Shown here: positions 22,094-34,370 of the stretch, one piece after another
Layout of the letters: every line of letters starts with the position of its first letter
Numbering within the stretch: position 1 is the first letter of the stretch
DNA from: Nageia nagi
Taxonomy: Eukaryota > Pinophyta
Length of the DNA: 64,000 nt
Reading direction: 5' to 3'
Assembly (NCBI GenBank): GCA_050084985.1
Contig: JBITNC010000001.1
Coordinates: forward strand, 189,100,001 to 189,164,000
Notes under the pieces: model-generated
Seen by the model: the letters and a program-made list of their open reading frames with translations, nothing else
Told to the model about the DNA's origin: nothing
Database searches by the model: none
Program-made: the position numbers and the translations under genes

Positions 22094-22811
22094 AGAGTAG
22101 AATTGCACAACTCATAAAGTTTTTTATTATAAATTATAACCCATTTCTCACTCATGAAAAAAACTTCAATAGATTTAATTAATTTATTGGTGTTTTAATT
22201 CTTTTAAAGTTAGAAGTTTTTCTTTATATCTTAGATTTTGTATAACTATTATTTTTAATCAATAATTTTATTATTTTGATGTCATTTGTTTTTACATGTT
22301 TTTTTTTTTTAATAAAAATCTAAGTTGAAGTTTAAAGTTTTCATAAGATAATGCTATTTAAGAAAGATCATACTTAGATTTTTTTCACTCTTTTTCAAAT
22401 GTATAATTTGTTTCATTTTTTCTTTAAGTTGAAGTTTCTAAGCTTTCATAACAAATTTAAATATTGATAATTCTATTTAAAAAAAAAAAAATTAGTTACT
22501 TTTCCCATATCTTATGTATATCTTAGATTTTATAAATAAATATTTTTTTCCTTAATCAATAGCTCTTTTATTTTGTTAGCATCCTTTTCAGATGTTTAAA
22601 TTTTTAAATCTCTTTTAAGTTGAATTTTATGTTCGAATTTATCTATAGAAATAGGACTTGTTAATGGAGCACTTGGAAATTATAGACTTGTTTAAAGATA
22701 ATCCATATTTTCGTATGACAGATTATTAGCCTTTTTATAAGAAACTATTATGATATTTATAAACATTAGGTGTGGATTTAATAAGAGAAAATATTCCTTT
22801 GAATTTATTTG
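22094..22811 (+). repeat. Duplicated block, copy 2
   Basis: Second copy of the block at 21255. Homology to copy 1 stops near 22811 and resumes near 23029 (GAAAGTTAAACTTAGTCTC, at about 21990 in copy 1), so about 215 bp is extra here; that insert carries the tRNA-Cys. Confidence 0.85.
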
Positions 22812-22865
22812 AAGCAACGATTTCCTATTATACTTTAATCGAGAAAGAAATGTGGATCTATGGTT

Positions 22866-22935
22866 GTTGACATGGCCAAGTGGTAAGACAGGAGACTGCA
22901 AATCTCCCATCCCTAATTCAAGTCTGGGTGTTAAC
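22866..22935 (+). tRNA. trnC-GCA: tRNA-Cys(GCA), plastid type, probably a transferred pseudogene
   Basis: The sequence follows the plastid trnC-GCA closely: ACATGGCCAAGTGGTAAG, anticodon loop CTGCAAA with anticodon GCA, and TCAAGTCTGGGTG in the T arm. The acceptor stem pairs 7/7 (GTTGACA with TGTTAAC, one G-T) and the anticodon stem pairs 5/5 (GGAGA with TCTCC). The D stem has a C-A mismatch, and the T stem has a T-G pair and an A-C mismatch. It lies in an insert of about 215 bp. Best read as nuclear plastid-derived DNA (or plastid DNA that came through the mitochondrion). Function in the nucleus is unlikely. Confidence 0.8.
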
Positions 22936-23060
22936 TATTCTTTATTCTATATTGAATATTTTCCCCTATTGGTATTAGGTTGGCAACATGAGAAATTTGA
23001 AAATTGGGATACTATAAACCCTCTATCTGAAAGTTAAACTTAGTCTCTTTCATCTATTCC

Positions 23061-23662
23061 TATGAAAAGTTGTTTGAAAATAGTGAAAATGAATTTTAAA
23101 GATGTGGATAGCTTTCTGGATGAGAATAATAGTATGAAATAAATTTTCATATGCTTTTGTGATATTATATTTTTTAGGTTGTTATAAATTGAAGTATTTA
23201 ATAGATTGAGATTTGAATGATTTAGATTCTAAGAGCTTCCTCAACAACTTTTAGATGACTAGACTTATAGCTAAAATACTATGCAAGGAAAGTATAAATA
23301 AATACATGTAAACCACAAAGGCCAAGTTGTATTACAATGGATTTGAAATTTGCTTATAGTCCTTACATTATGTTATGCTTCAACAATACCTTCTCGCCAT
23401 TATAAGAAAATAATTTGAAACATGCGTTATTGAATCTTCATAATAGTGCAACAAAATTATTTTGTGCAACAAATATACAGAAGATAATACAAAAAAATAT
23501 ATCATACTTTATTTATTACATAATCATTTCATTTTTAATGGTATTTAATTTTGTAAATTAGTAATTATGTAATGTATATATTAATATTTGTATAATATAC
23601 CTAACTAGTATATTCTAATATTATTTACAAGCCAATATTTTTCAATCTATTTTATTTTCATA
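23061..23662. other. AT-rich, nothing recognised
   Basis: No gene, RNA or repeat partner seen; may hold the unrecognised 5' flank of the Helitron-type block. Confidence 0.4.
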
Positions 23663-25450
23663 ATGATTAAATTAACAATAGATGGAATTAAAAATATACT
23701 TTCAGGCATCTATTTCCTTGAACCACTTTTACAAATTATAGCTATAGAGTTTATTAAACAATCTTTTTCAACAACCATTAAATATTGGATAAACCTATCA
23801 GATGGTTTACATTCCCGCTTAGCTTTGCTTCCTTTTGAATACAATATTTTTTATTGTCAAAGAAGCTTTGAAGGAAGGTAGTGTTGCTCATCTACATGAA
23901 TACACTTATAAAAATTACACCAATTTCATGTATGTTCATATTATCTTAAAATTTGAACTTATTACTTATTAAGTAATTTGTAATTGCTTTGATAACCACT
24001 AATTTCATTTATTTATAAGGCTATTATAATTAGCCACTTGGAAATAGTTTCAAACAATGTGCCACTTGTTGGAGCTCCAACTCCTCTCCTCCAAACAACT
24101 AATTACATTACATCAAATAGCTCTCAAATTCATCCTAATGTAGTATCATTTCATTGCAAGGAGAAAGTAGCAACAACCAACAACAAAATGAACCCACCTT
24201 GGAACTAATTCTTATTAAAACATTGACATCATATCATAAGGATTGGTTAGTTAAGAGTAGAGCTTTAGCAAAAAGGACCATGTGTGAATACCATAATGTT
24301 AATGATAGAGGAAAGGTATTTGGCTTTGATATGATGGATAAGGAGGGTTCAAAAATACATGTCACCTACTTTAATGCAATTGCTGACAAGTTCTACAATA
24401 TTATTCACATACATTCCATTTATATTATCCTTAATGCTCACATTGATGAGGAAAAAAAATAATATAGCACCTCCATACATCCTTATCAAATAATGCTCAT
24501 GATGTCATCAACTGTAACTCATTTGACATGTATTAAATCTACAATACCAATAAAGATTTCACATATAAAAAGCATAGATTCATTGGTTTATTTCCCTAAA
24601 TATTCCCTTATTTGTGTGATTGGTATACTTTGTTTCATTTTTGCTACATCAACTTTACATAAGAAAAATGGGATAGAAATAAAGAAATGCATTGCAAAAA
24701 TTATGGATGTTTTAGGATTTACTATTGATGTTACACTATGGGGTGAACATTATGATGTAGAAGGTAAACAACTTTTAAATATGCCTCAATAGCTAGATCC
24801 ACCAATTATTTTTATCAAATTTGGATGCTTGACCACCTAACATAGAAAGAAAATAGATTCTAATTATTCAACCAGCATCCAAATCAATCCAAAATTAGAA
24901 GAAAACTCAACATTATGAACATGATATTCTTCCATGGATAGTAACCATCCCATTATTTCCATTTCAAATAGTCATAATTCTACTATTAGCTTTGAAAATC
25001 CAACTAAGCCATAATTTCCAAACTACACCTTGATAAGTTTTATTATCCTTCTTTCCCTTAGTTTATAATAGGTAAAAAATGTAAGAAATAAGTTATTAAA
25101 AAGTGAATATTACCTTTCAATGTCCTAAATGTTTGGTTGAACTCGTTGAATGCAACTTCAACTATGCATTAAAGATGAACATTCAAGATGATATAGGTGA
25201 ACTTCAAAAAGTAATAGCATTCGAAGGGCCTACAAATGCATTACTAGGTGTTGCTATAAAATATTCATAACTATTGTTAGTAGAACCTAATGCTACATAA
25301 TATATTTTAATCAAAGTTATCAATTATGAGTTCTTGATGCAAATTTCCATCACAATGAATCATTTCTCTGGGCAAGATATGAAAAACTATATCATTACTG
25401 CCATTAGAGCATTCTATTTTTATGTTTATAATAACTTCTCTATTTGGAAT
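23663..25450 (+). pseudogene. RPA1-like (replication protein A large subunit) pseudogene
   Basis: Single-stranded-DNA-binding protein of the RPA70 family. Order of domains: N-terminal region (23663-23880, LTIDGIKNILSG, LLQIIAIEFI), continuing GSVAHLHEYTYKNYTNF, a probable GT-AG intron (about 23931-24019), then IIISHLEIV; DBD-A (24154-24462: KSRALAKRTM, GKVFGFDMMDKEG, VTYFNAIADKFYNII); DBD-B (24493-24792: DVTLWGEHYDVEGKQL, then INPKLEE near 24890); DBD-C (about 25104-25420: FQCPKCLVELVECNFNYALK, the zinc ribbon reduced to CPKC on its first half). Several stops and shifts. Probably the Helitron's own RPA gene and not the host's. Confidence 0.82.
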
Positions 25451-26160
25451 AAGTATTTGGAATAATCATTATGTATATATTTAACTATTTAATGCAAGAT
25501 AATGTCATGTATACTACTACAATATTCTATAGTATTTATGTATATAATAGTTTGATTGGCATATTATTATTAATGAGGAAATGTCATATAAAATGTAATT
25601 AAAAATAGAAAAAGAAATAATCATTTATATGTTAAAATATGAAGACTCTATTCATATTATTTTATTCATACAAACCTTGAATATTCTATTATATTATTTG
25701 CTACTTTCATCTATTGCTAGTAATATAATTTATTTGAATTATCTTTTGTAGTTATGCATAAGTAAATAATACCACAACTCAATTATCTTTCTTATTTCTT
25801 TAATGCAAATGATAATTTATTTCCAAAATCTTTGAATGATTATGCAAAATTAAAGGTAACAACAAATCCACTTTCTTTATTACTTACATTTCATTTTGCA
25901 TATTCAAATAATTATTTATAGAATTCATCATGAACGAATTAAATATAAATTTCTTTCTCTTAATTATGTAACCTATTTCATATTTGTTGAGCATGATATT
26001 GAGTAAAAAATTTCCTTATAATATTTGAACATTGAAATGGAAAATGAGGTAAAAAAAGTAAGAAGAGAACCTAAAAATCAAGTGGCTTGAGCACGTTAAC
26101 AAGAAAAAAAAAGATACAATCAATGCAATAAGATGAACATTTCACTAAATACATCATGAT
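25451..26160. other. AT-rich spacer inside the Helitron block
   Basis: Between the RPA1-like and Rep genes; no coding signal seen. Confidence 0.5.
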
Positions 26161-27339
26161 ATGACATCCACAAATTATGCATCCTCATCTAATTCATCTA
26201 GTTTTCAAGCACCAATACCACATATAAATTTTCCAAACCATCATCCTCTAGTGTTTCCTGTAGAATATATAACAACCAGAAGTGAATTTCATTCTAAATT
26301 AGATAGGCTTAAAAATATGTCCACATGTGTTTTTTGTATGGAAAAATATCTAGGAATTAAAATAAAATAATACAATGGGAATTACATTTGTTACAAGTGT
26401 AGTTCAAAAAAACATGGCCATCACTACTCTATAACAAACAACATGGACCTTGGTGAACAACCTATTTGCTTGCAAATAATTACTCAAGTTGAGGAGATAT
26501 TAATAGCAAAAGTTAGCCCTATACTTCAAGTTACATATGCAAGGAGTGGTCAATTAAAATACAGTGGTCACACCATCTATTTTCTTCAAGATATTTTTGT
26601 AATTGTAACTCAATTTCCAAGATATATAAATACATTTGATATACTAATATTTAACATGAATAATATTAATAACTAATATTACAATTTCCATGTTAGTATA
26701 AATCACATCTTCGAGGTATTGACATACAAGATCAAATATGATCCATACTATAGGGATGTCCATATAGATGAAATTACATTATCATTGTTACTTGATACCT
26801 CTATAGACGTATCCAATATTTAATACATAAAATCTCTATACTTTGCCCCTGCTGATACAAACCTCATGGAAATAGATGATTCAGATGAAGATATTGTATA
26901 AGATAATATTCATACAACATGTTGCAAATCTCCCCCAAGATGTCGATAGGTTAAGCACTTAAGATCAATAGTGCAACTACATGATGGATGCCCACCACCA
27001 TCCTTTGAATGATCATAAATATCACTTTCAATGCTAAATGAATACAACACTGAAGGATTATTTGATATGGCATTTCCCACTTTATTTCCAATAGGCGCAA
27101 CATAATTCACTCCATCTATATTCACTTTATTTTCAAGTTACACGAATATGCACTCCATCTACTATGATACCATGATAACATATTCGACCAACATCCATAG
27201 TTTTGATACTTCATATGAAGTATGCTTCAACATCACCAGAGTTAAGCAACAACATCTATCTTCACTTGTTGTAGTATCAGAAAGGATTACCAACCATAAT
27301 TCAGGACCTCCAATAAAGACTAAAGGATGTGCTAGATGA
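26161..27339 (+). pseudogene. Helitron Rep protein, N-terminal (DUF6570-like) region
   Basis: Starts MTSTNYASSSNSS and contains a cysteine pair CVFC and a further YKCSSKKHGHHYS after one stop, then NNMDLGEQPICLQ, QVEEILIAKVSPILQVTYA and GQLKYSGHTIYFLQDI (26443-26676), a pattern typical of the region before the Helitron endonuclease in plants. Continues DPYYRDVHIDE near 26740 and YNTEGLFDMAFPTLFPIGA near 27050-27100, with stops. The role of this region is not established. Confidence 0.75.
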
Positions 27340-28250
27340 AAAACTCCCTAAACTATTAATGCATTTTGGCTCATCAATTCATGGAACAAAGCCTTTTTGG
27401 AACCATTATAGTGTTGAAATTTTAGATATGATTATTCAAAAATAATGTTTGACTTTATTTTTTACACTTAGTGCAGCAGATACAAAATGGCTAGACTTGC
27501 ATGATATCATGCCATCCATGACACCTACAAATTTTGAAAGAGCTTATAAATGGAGAATACATAATATTATTTAAAATTCACATCTTGTAGCAATGTACAT
27601 GCATCAAAAATGTACAAAATTCCTTGAAATTGTGTTGGTTAAACTCTTTAATGCAATAGACTATTGGTACAAGTATTGTATTGATCATGTTATTTTTCAT
27701 TTTTTTAACTTTTTTTTTACTTTTACCTAATAATATATTCTTATAGATATGAATGGAAACATAGAGGTTTTGCACATATTCAAGGCTTCCTTTGGCTAAA
27801 GGATGCACCTGATATTTCCAACCTAAAATGAAATAATGTATAATCAATTTATAATGCAATCAAATACCTAGATAATTATGTATTGGGTTGGAACCATCGA
27901 ACAAATCCACCATAAGAAAATACATTTCCTCAAAATAGTGGTCATGATCCTTGTTTGCTAAACATAGAATTAATTATCTTAACCAACCCATACACTGATT
28001 ATAAAGAACTTTTTGATTATGTCCAATGCCATATAAAGAGTTCATTGCACACATGTTTATGCAAAGTAGGAGCATATGTTGAATATCATTACAAAGTACC
28101 TTGGAACTTGCAAAATATTTGAACCCTTAAATAAATGAAAATGGTTAGCCTAAACATACTCATGCTCATAATGATGATCGATTGAATCTTCATAACCCTA
28201 CTATTCTATCCATCTGGAAAGCCAACATAGATTTATTGTTTACATATTGA
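27340..28250 (+). pseudogene. Helitron Rep (HUH endonuclease) domain, truncated
   Basis: Helitron_like_N domain, which nicks and joins single strands during rolling-circle transposition. Landmarks: HFGSSIHGTKPFWNHY, TLFFTLSAADTKWLDLHDIM, WRIHNII, KCTKFLEIVLVKLFNA. A 74-bp GT-AG intron (27673-27746) restores the frame to Y-K-YEWKHRGFAHIQGFLWL. The HUH motif is broken: the second His is Gln (CAA at 27781-27783). Downstream HTCLCKVGAYVEYHYKVPWN and, after a shift, NDDRLNLHNPTILSIWKANI are recognisable; then it stops before the catalytic tyrosines. Confidence 0.83.
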
Positions 28251-28880
28251 AAACAAAAATCCATTTCTTAAATCTTACTCATTTCTTTTTCATATGTTAA
28301 AACAAAATTTATTTCCAGTTATCTCTAATATAAGTAAAAAAATTTGCAAGTGACCTTTGCATATCAACAAATACAAGTCTTTCTATTAAATCCTCATTGT
28401 AATTTATTCAAATGTAAATGATATGCATCATTTATAACTCTTTTTATTAAATCCTCATTTTCATTTATTCAAATATAGATAATATACATCATTCTCAAAC
28501 TATCGTATACTAGGATAAACTATTTTTCATTATCTACTTGCTTTTCATTTACTTACATTTTCCATGATATGCATAACTAAATTATTTGCAATGTAATTAA
28601 ATATTATATAAAAAGGGGAAAAACAACAAAAAAATATCATTTTCTTGAATTTAATTGTATTCAAAAATAAATATTACAAACTTTTTGGAATGTTATACTT
28701 ATTTAAAATGTTTATTCAAAATTATAAATATCAAACTTTGTGGAATTTCTTCAAATGTAACTGTATTCCATCATTCTCATATTCACTCAAACATTACATA
28801 AAAATAGGAACAACAACAAAAAATATCACTTTATAGAATTCAATTGTATTCAAAATTAAAGATTAAAAACTTTGTGGAAT
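28251..28880. repeat. Irregular short repeats (left of the gypsy insertion)
   Basis: AT-rich DNA with a unit of about 40-45 bp (AATTGTATTCAAAA... then ...CTTTGTGGAAT) at about 28648, 28716 and 28838. The same unit recurs right of the gypsy element at about 35043, 35120 and 35390, so the element split this array. Confidence 0.6.
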
Positions 28881-29521
28881 TGTAGACACCTCAAAATGAA
28901 CCTTTATGTATTTAATAAATTATTTTAATCCCTTAACATATTATTATATAAAAAAAGGATTAAAAATGTATAAAAGAGGTGTAAGCCATGTATTTGACCC
29001 TTGTGGATTGTACAAGGGGTAAAAATATCAAATTCATGTAAAATTGTATCATATATAAAGGCATCATTTGATAACCTATAGATCATGAGCGAATCATGGG
29101 AAAATAATCATTTCAAGCTAATACAAGGATTATCAATTGATGATCATTTTAAGGATTGCAACTTGTTTTATCTATCTACATTGCGCATCTATTATTCTAT
29201 AAATTTGCATGCATGTTCATAATTTGATTATTTATTAATTTGCTCATCACTACATTCTTGTTCACGTCTATAATTTCACTTATCTTATGGCATCAATGGC
29301 ATGCCAATTCTAGGACATCAATGGCATACTTGTTCGTGAATGCATGCTCTATCTTTTATGTGTTTTATGCTTAATGAAATGAATATAGAATCAGTAAACA
29401 CTACTGCATTCTTGCTACATGTTATTGCCATATTTTTGATATATGCATCAATATTTACAAAGTAGAGCAATAGTGCATTAATCAACCCCATTTGTATTAA
29501 TTACATTATTTAGCTACTACA
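28881..29521 (+). repeat. 5' LTR of the gypsy element
   Basis: 641 bp. Contains TATA-like ATATATAAAGGC near 29053-29064. It is about 24 bp longer than the 3' LTR, explained by a local duplication around GGCATCAATGGCATGCC near 29288-29315. Confidence 0.9.
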
Positions 29522-29851
29522 TTTTGGTGAACCTAATTGCTTGATTTATCTTGCCTTAGAGATAAAATTACGTTAACCCTTCTTATCAGGATCAGGCCAC
29601 CAGCACCATATATTTTTATCTTTAGGATGCTAGTGATGTTAATATGGATTAACTCATAATCATGCTTCAGGCTCTAAACATGAATATTTTTTATTTATGA
29701 AGGGAGATTGTTGTGAACAATAATCTAGGTTCCAAATCAACTAATCTAGGAGGTTCATCTAATAACTCACCATCTAATCCTAATGACTATGATGGAATTT
29801 TTTATTTCACCCTTTATGTTGACATCTATAATTTTCCCCCCACCCAATCAT

Positions 29852-30456
29852 AATACCCCCAAGTTCAAGATGTTCAATGATGACTAGGATCCCAAGCAAC
29901 ATCTCATTAACTTCCAAGAGGAGTGCTTATTGAAACTAGGTTTAGATGAGAGGTTAATGGCTAAATTCTTCCTAAGGAATTTGAAAGGTGATGCTACTTA
30001 GTGGTTCTACTCTCTTCTTGATAAGTCTATTAATTCTTTCAAAACCTTAGTTCGAATATTTATGGGTCAATACAAGCATACTATTAAAGAACAAGGTAAT
30101 ATATCAAAATTATGTGCACTTCTTCAAGCAAGTAATGAAACTATAGAGAATTATGTCTTACACTTCAAAAAGGTATGGCAAAATACTCGATTTAAACTAG
30201 ATGAATCTTACATTTGTGGCATATTTCATGAATCTATTATTCATCTACTTCAATTGCATGCTACTAGTGCTAAAGATGTTGGTTTTAGTACTCTAGTTCA
30301 ACAATTAGTGCAAAAAGAAAATGTTTTATTACTTATAGGAGAGCTTAAATATATATCTAACAATTTTTTCAAAGATAATAGGAAATCATATGCCAAGAAA
30401 GAGGAAAAGCTAGTTAATATGGTAGATAGACCCAAGACTCCTCCAAATGCATGAAG
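29852..30456 (+). pseudogene. Gypsy gag
   Basis: Retrotransposon gag domain: FNDD, DPKQHLINFQEECLLKLG, FFLRNLKGDAT, WFYSLLDKSINSF, then an open run 30062-30454 (FMGQYKHTIKEQGNISKLCA, NETIENYVLHFKKVWQNTR, MVDRPKTPPNA). Stops occur after FNDD and at the Trp before WFYS (TAG). Capsid protein of the virus-like particle. Confidence 0.8.
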
Positions 30457-31119
30457 ATCTAACTCCTCAAAAGAGACCAACTACACATTTCTAGTTCCAC
30501 CAAGAATCCTTTTGAGGGACTTAATGAAGAAATGCCTCCTACACATGCTTGAAAAATTTGATGATTATACCCCTTTGGGACACTTTGAGGCATATTATGC
30601 TTATCATTAATGAAAAAGGCATGCTACAAACTTTTGGAAAACATTAGAAGTAGCTATCATAGCCCTCATAGAATAAGGAAGGTACAAGATTGATGAACAT
30701 TTTTTTAAACAAGGAGATGTCATTAATGTGGTCATAGTAGTCAAAAAGGTGTGTGCTAACTTATGAATAGGACATCCATGCAATGATGCAAATCCAATTA
30801 CCACTGAATAAGTAAGTATCCCACCTAATCCTAAAGTTTACAGTCTGATTGATCAATTAAAAAATACACCAGCTAAGATTAGCTTATATGATCTCATTTC
30901 TACTTCTCAAGCTCATATGGATGTTTTATATAATTTATTTAAGAATGAAAATGTTTCTACTAACATTTTAGTAGTTACATTTTCTAAGAAGCTCCAAACC
31001 ATTAAGAAAAGTGACACTATCTCCTTTCACAAATCTAAAATACTCAACCAAGAACTACTACATGAGTGTCCAGCTCTATATATCACCCCTATGGTAGATG
31101 AATAGGAAGTCAAAAGGAC

Positions 31120-31580
31120 CATGGCAGATAATGGTTTAGCTATGAATGTGTGTTCTAACCATTTTTTGACTCAATTACAAGAAAAAAGTGTAGCGATCCC
31201 CCCATTAGAATAAACTACTTTCAAAATTAGAACCTATGATAGTTCTTCTAAGAAACCACTAGGCATAAATACCATCATGATTACCATAAGAGTTACAACT
31301 ATTCCAACTAAGTTTTAGGTAGTTGATTCCAAGTTGTTTTATAACATGCTTTTAGGAAGACCTTAGATCCATGATATGGAAGTTGTTCCTTTTACATTAC
31401 ATGGTAGATTGAAATTTGAATTCCAAAGAGAAGTACATACAATCTTAGTTGATCCTGAGCCCTATGCACTATGCAATGTCACTTACTTTGAAAAGATGGC
31501 TTTGGTTACACCACTTTTTGAAATAGAACCCTTGGATGATCCCACACTAGAGGAAAATATAGATAAATAGGTGCAAATCA
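31120..31580 (+). pseudogene. Gypsy aspartic protease remnant
   Basis: DNGLAMNVCSNHFL in place of DSGA-type catalytic motif, followed by IRTYDSSSKKPLG, VVDSKLFYNMLLGRP and IHDMEVVPFTLHGRLKFEF, as in plant gypsy proteases (LGRPWIH region). The catalytic Asp is present but the following Ser is Asn. Two or three stops. Confidence 0.72.
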
Positions 31581-31639
31581 CAAAAACACATATGGGAATT
31601 TATAAATTAGATGATACAGACTTATTTATATTCATTAAA

Positions 31640-32935
31640 GACTTGGGATGACCTTGAATATTGGCTATTTCAAGTTTCCATCATCATACTGTTCTACATA
31701 CAAGGCACCAACATCGTATTCCTTCCAAATATATTAAGAATGATATATTAAGATTGAGAAGGACTGCTATGAAATATGTTATCATTGGTGATATTTTATA
31801 TAGAAGATCCTTTAATGGTGTTTTGTTGAGATGTTTAACATAGTATGAGATGGCTACAACTTTAGAGCAAGCTCATGATGGATTATGTGGTAGCCATGTT
31901 CATGCCAAAGCTCTTTATACAAAGACCTTGAGAATTGAATACTATTGGCCCACTATGTAAGAAGATTTTCAAACTCATGTGAAAGCATGTGTGCCATGCC
32001 AAAAGCATGCAAAATTAGAAAAATTGCCCACTCAAAAAATCAATTCCATTATTTCTCCATGGCCCTTTGCTACTTGGGGCATAGATTTGATTGGCATAAT
32101 TAATCCTCATTCTATAGGACACAAATTTGTCATCATAGCTATAGAATATATTACCAAGTGGGTGAAATCCATCCCCATGAAGTCAATTACACAAGAAAAG
32201 ATTATTGCATTCCTTATAGAATACATCATCACCAGATTTGGTGTGCCATAAAGGTTGATCATGGATAATGATCCAAATCTAAAGGGCAAGGATATGCAAG
32301 CATTTTGTAAAAAGTTTCACATCACACAAAATTTTTCTTTAATTTATTACCCTCAAGGTAATGGTCAAGCTAAAGCAACAAATAAGACACTTAAGAATAT
32401 TCATGCCAAAATATGGGATAAATACAAAAGAGATTGGCATGAGCAATTGCCATATGTACTAGGGGCCTATAGAACTAGTGTCTAAATAGCCATTAGGGAA
32501 ACCCCCTTTTTATTGGTATATGGAGATGAGGCCATTGTCTCACTTGAGTTAGAGATTCCTTCACTTACGATCTATTTACAAGGTGATATTCCAAATGAAG
32601 ATGCAAGAAAAGTAAGATTACAATAGCTAGATATGTTAGATGAAAAATGAATCAGAGCCATTGAGAATCAAAAGGTCTACCATGCTAAACTTAAGAGAGC
32701 ATTTGGCAAGAATATAAAAGCTAAAGAGTTCAAAATAAGGGATCTAGTCTTAAAAGAGAATATTAACAAAACAATAATAAATGAGAAGGCTAAAGGTAAA
32801 TTTGAATCCAATTGGTTGGGCCCATATGTTGTTGTTGATGCAACAAGATCAAGAGCATATAGGTTATCAACTTTGGATGGCAAAGAAGAACCAAAAACCT
32901 TTAATGCCATCCATCTCAAGTGTTTTTACGCTTAA
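31640..32935 (+). pseudogene. Gypsy integrase
   Basis: Starts with the pre-integrase region (LRRTAMKYVIIGDILYRRSF, LLRCLT, EQAHDGLCGSH, YYWPTM), the zinc finger ending CVPCQKHAK, and the core: WGIDLIGIINPHS, IMDNDPNLKG and YYPQGNGQAKATNKTL. The catalytic Glu in the last motif is Lys (AAA, 32372-32374). The C-terminal part runs to LVLKENINK, SNWLGPYVVVDA and FNAIHLKCFYA, ending at 32935. Five or more stops. Confidence 0.85.
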
Positions 32936-33101
32936 AAAGCACAACTCTATGCCCCTGCAAATAATTCATATTAAACATAGGGGCATAATTTCTTTTTGTT
33001 TTATATATAGATCCACATAGAACATGGTCTTGACAGCATGCTTGACTCTCAGCATGACATCAGTAGTGTGCAAAAAGAAATTGAAATTCTAATATCTTCA
33101 A

Positions 33102-33830
33102 ATCATTGACATAAAAATGCATGATCGCTAATGGCCAATGAAATGGCTAATGAGAGTTCACTCACTTAAAAGCAAATCGATAATACAACCATTAATAAGT
33201 TGTTAACATTAACTCATCATCAATGGATGATACAACTTACTGTGTATCCACATGATTTTTTGCTTTGAACCCATATAAAGCATATTATCTTTGGATCATA
33301 GACATAAAAACATATAATCATCAATGGCCAATGATACGACTAGTGAGAGTTCACTCACTTAAAAGTAAATTGATGATACAGCTATTAGCAATTTATGAAA
33401 ATTGGATCATCTCCAATGGATGATACATTTTTTTGTGTATCCATATGGTTTTTACTTTGAACCCATCTAAAGCATACTATCTTCAGATCATAGACATACA
33501 AATGTATGATCATCGATGGCCAACGATACAGCTAGTGAGAGTTCTCACTTAAAAGTAAATCGATGATATAGGCATTAACAATTTGTTGACATTGGATCAT
33601 CTCCAATGGATGATACATTTGTTATGTATACACATGTTTTTGCTTGGAACCCATCTAAAATATACTATCTTTAGATCATATAAATACAAATGTATGACCA
33701 TCAATGGTCATTGATATGGCTAGTGAGAGTTCACTCACTTAAAGATAAATCGATGATGCAACCATGAGCAAGATGTTGACATTAGATCATCTCCAATGGA
33801 TGAAATAACTTATTATGCATCCATCCTTAT
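33102..33830 (+). repeat. ~190-bp tandem repeat, nearly four units
   Basis: Units start at about 33102, 33296, 33487 and 33675, with shared parts GAGAGTTCACTCACTTAAA and ATCATCTCCAATGGATGATA. Lies in the 3' non-coding part of the gypsy element between integrase and the polypurine tract. Units differ by roughly 10-15 percent by eye. Confidence 0.9.
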
Positions 33831-34370
33831 TTTATGATTGACATTTCATTACAAGTACATAAATCCAACAAAATAGAAGAAAATTATAGTAAAAACCAGG
33901 GTGCTAACGTTATGCTCATAGTTTGTTGGGCCATTGACAATGTACATTTCATTATCATTTCCACCAATCCAAAGCGTATCCTTTATGTTTCGAGGTATGG
34001 ACATAAGTGCAAATGGTTCCTGAGTATCAAACATGATGAAATGATCAAATTCATGATTGAGACAGTATAAAGGAGGCACATCATACCTTCCATCTCCAAC
34101 CTTGGATATGGATTTTCATAGTCATCTAAACATCATCCAAAAAGTATTCATGAAGATAAATTCTTCAGTAACTTTTTCCTTAGCTACTCCACTTAAGGAT
34201 CTTTTCTAGGACACCCAAGTCAAAAAGGAGGTAGCATAAAGATGCTCAACACAATTCAACAAAATACAACATCAACAAAAATATAAAAAAAAAATTCCTA
34301 TGTTTTAGCTACACTTCTTCTTTGAACATGTAATTTCATTGCTTCAATCACACATCCAAAGAGGGGCAAA

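Larger units (their letters stand above)
23663..28250 (+). mobile_element. Decayed Helitron-type block (RPA1-like gene plus Rep)
   Basis: Two genes on the same strand: an RPA1-like gene (23663-25450) and a RepHel N-terminal half (26161-28250) with a DUF6570-like region and a Helitron_like_N region. Plant Helitrons are known to carry RPA-like genes beside RepHel, so the pairing supports a single element. The catalytic tyrosine region and the whole helicase are missing after 28250. I could not identify the 5' TC or 3' CTRR hairpin ends. Confidence 0.75.

Noticed and set aside
22866-22935. A functional nuclear tRNA-Cys gene
   Set aside because: Plastid-type sequence, D-stem and T-stem mismatches, weak internal B box, and location in an insert point to a transferred copy.
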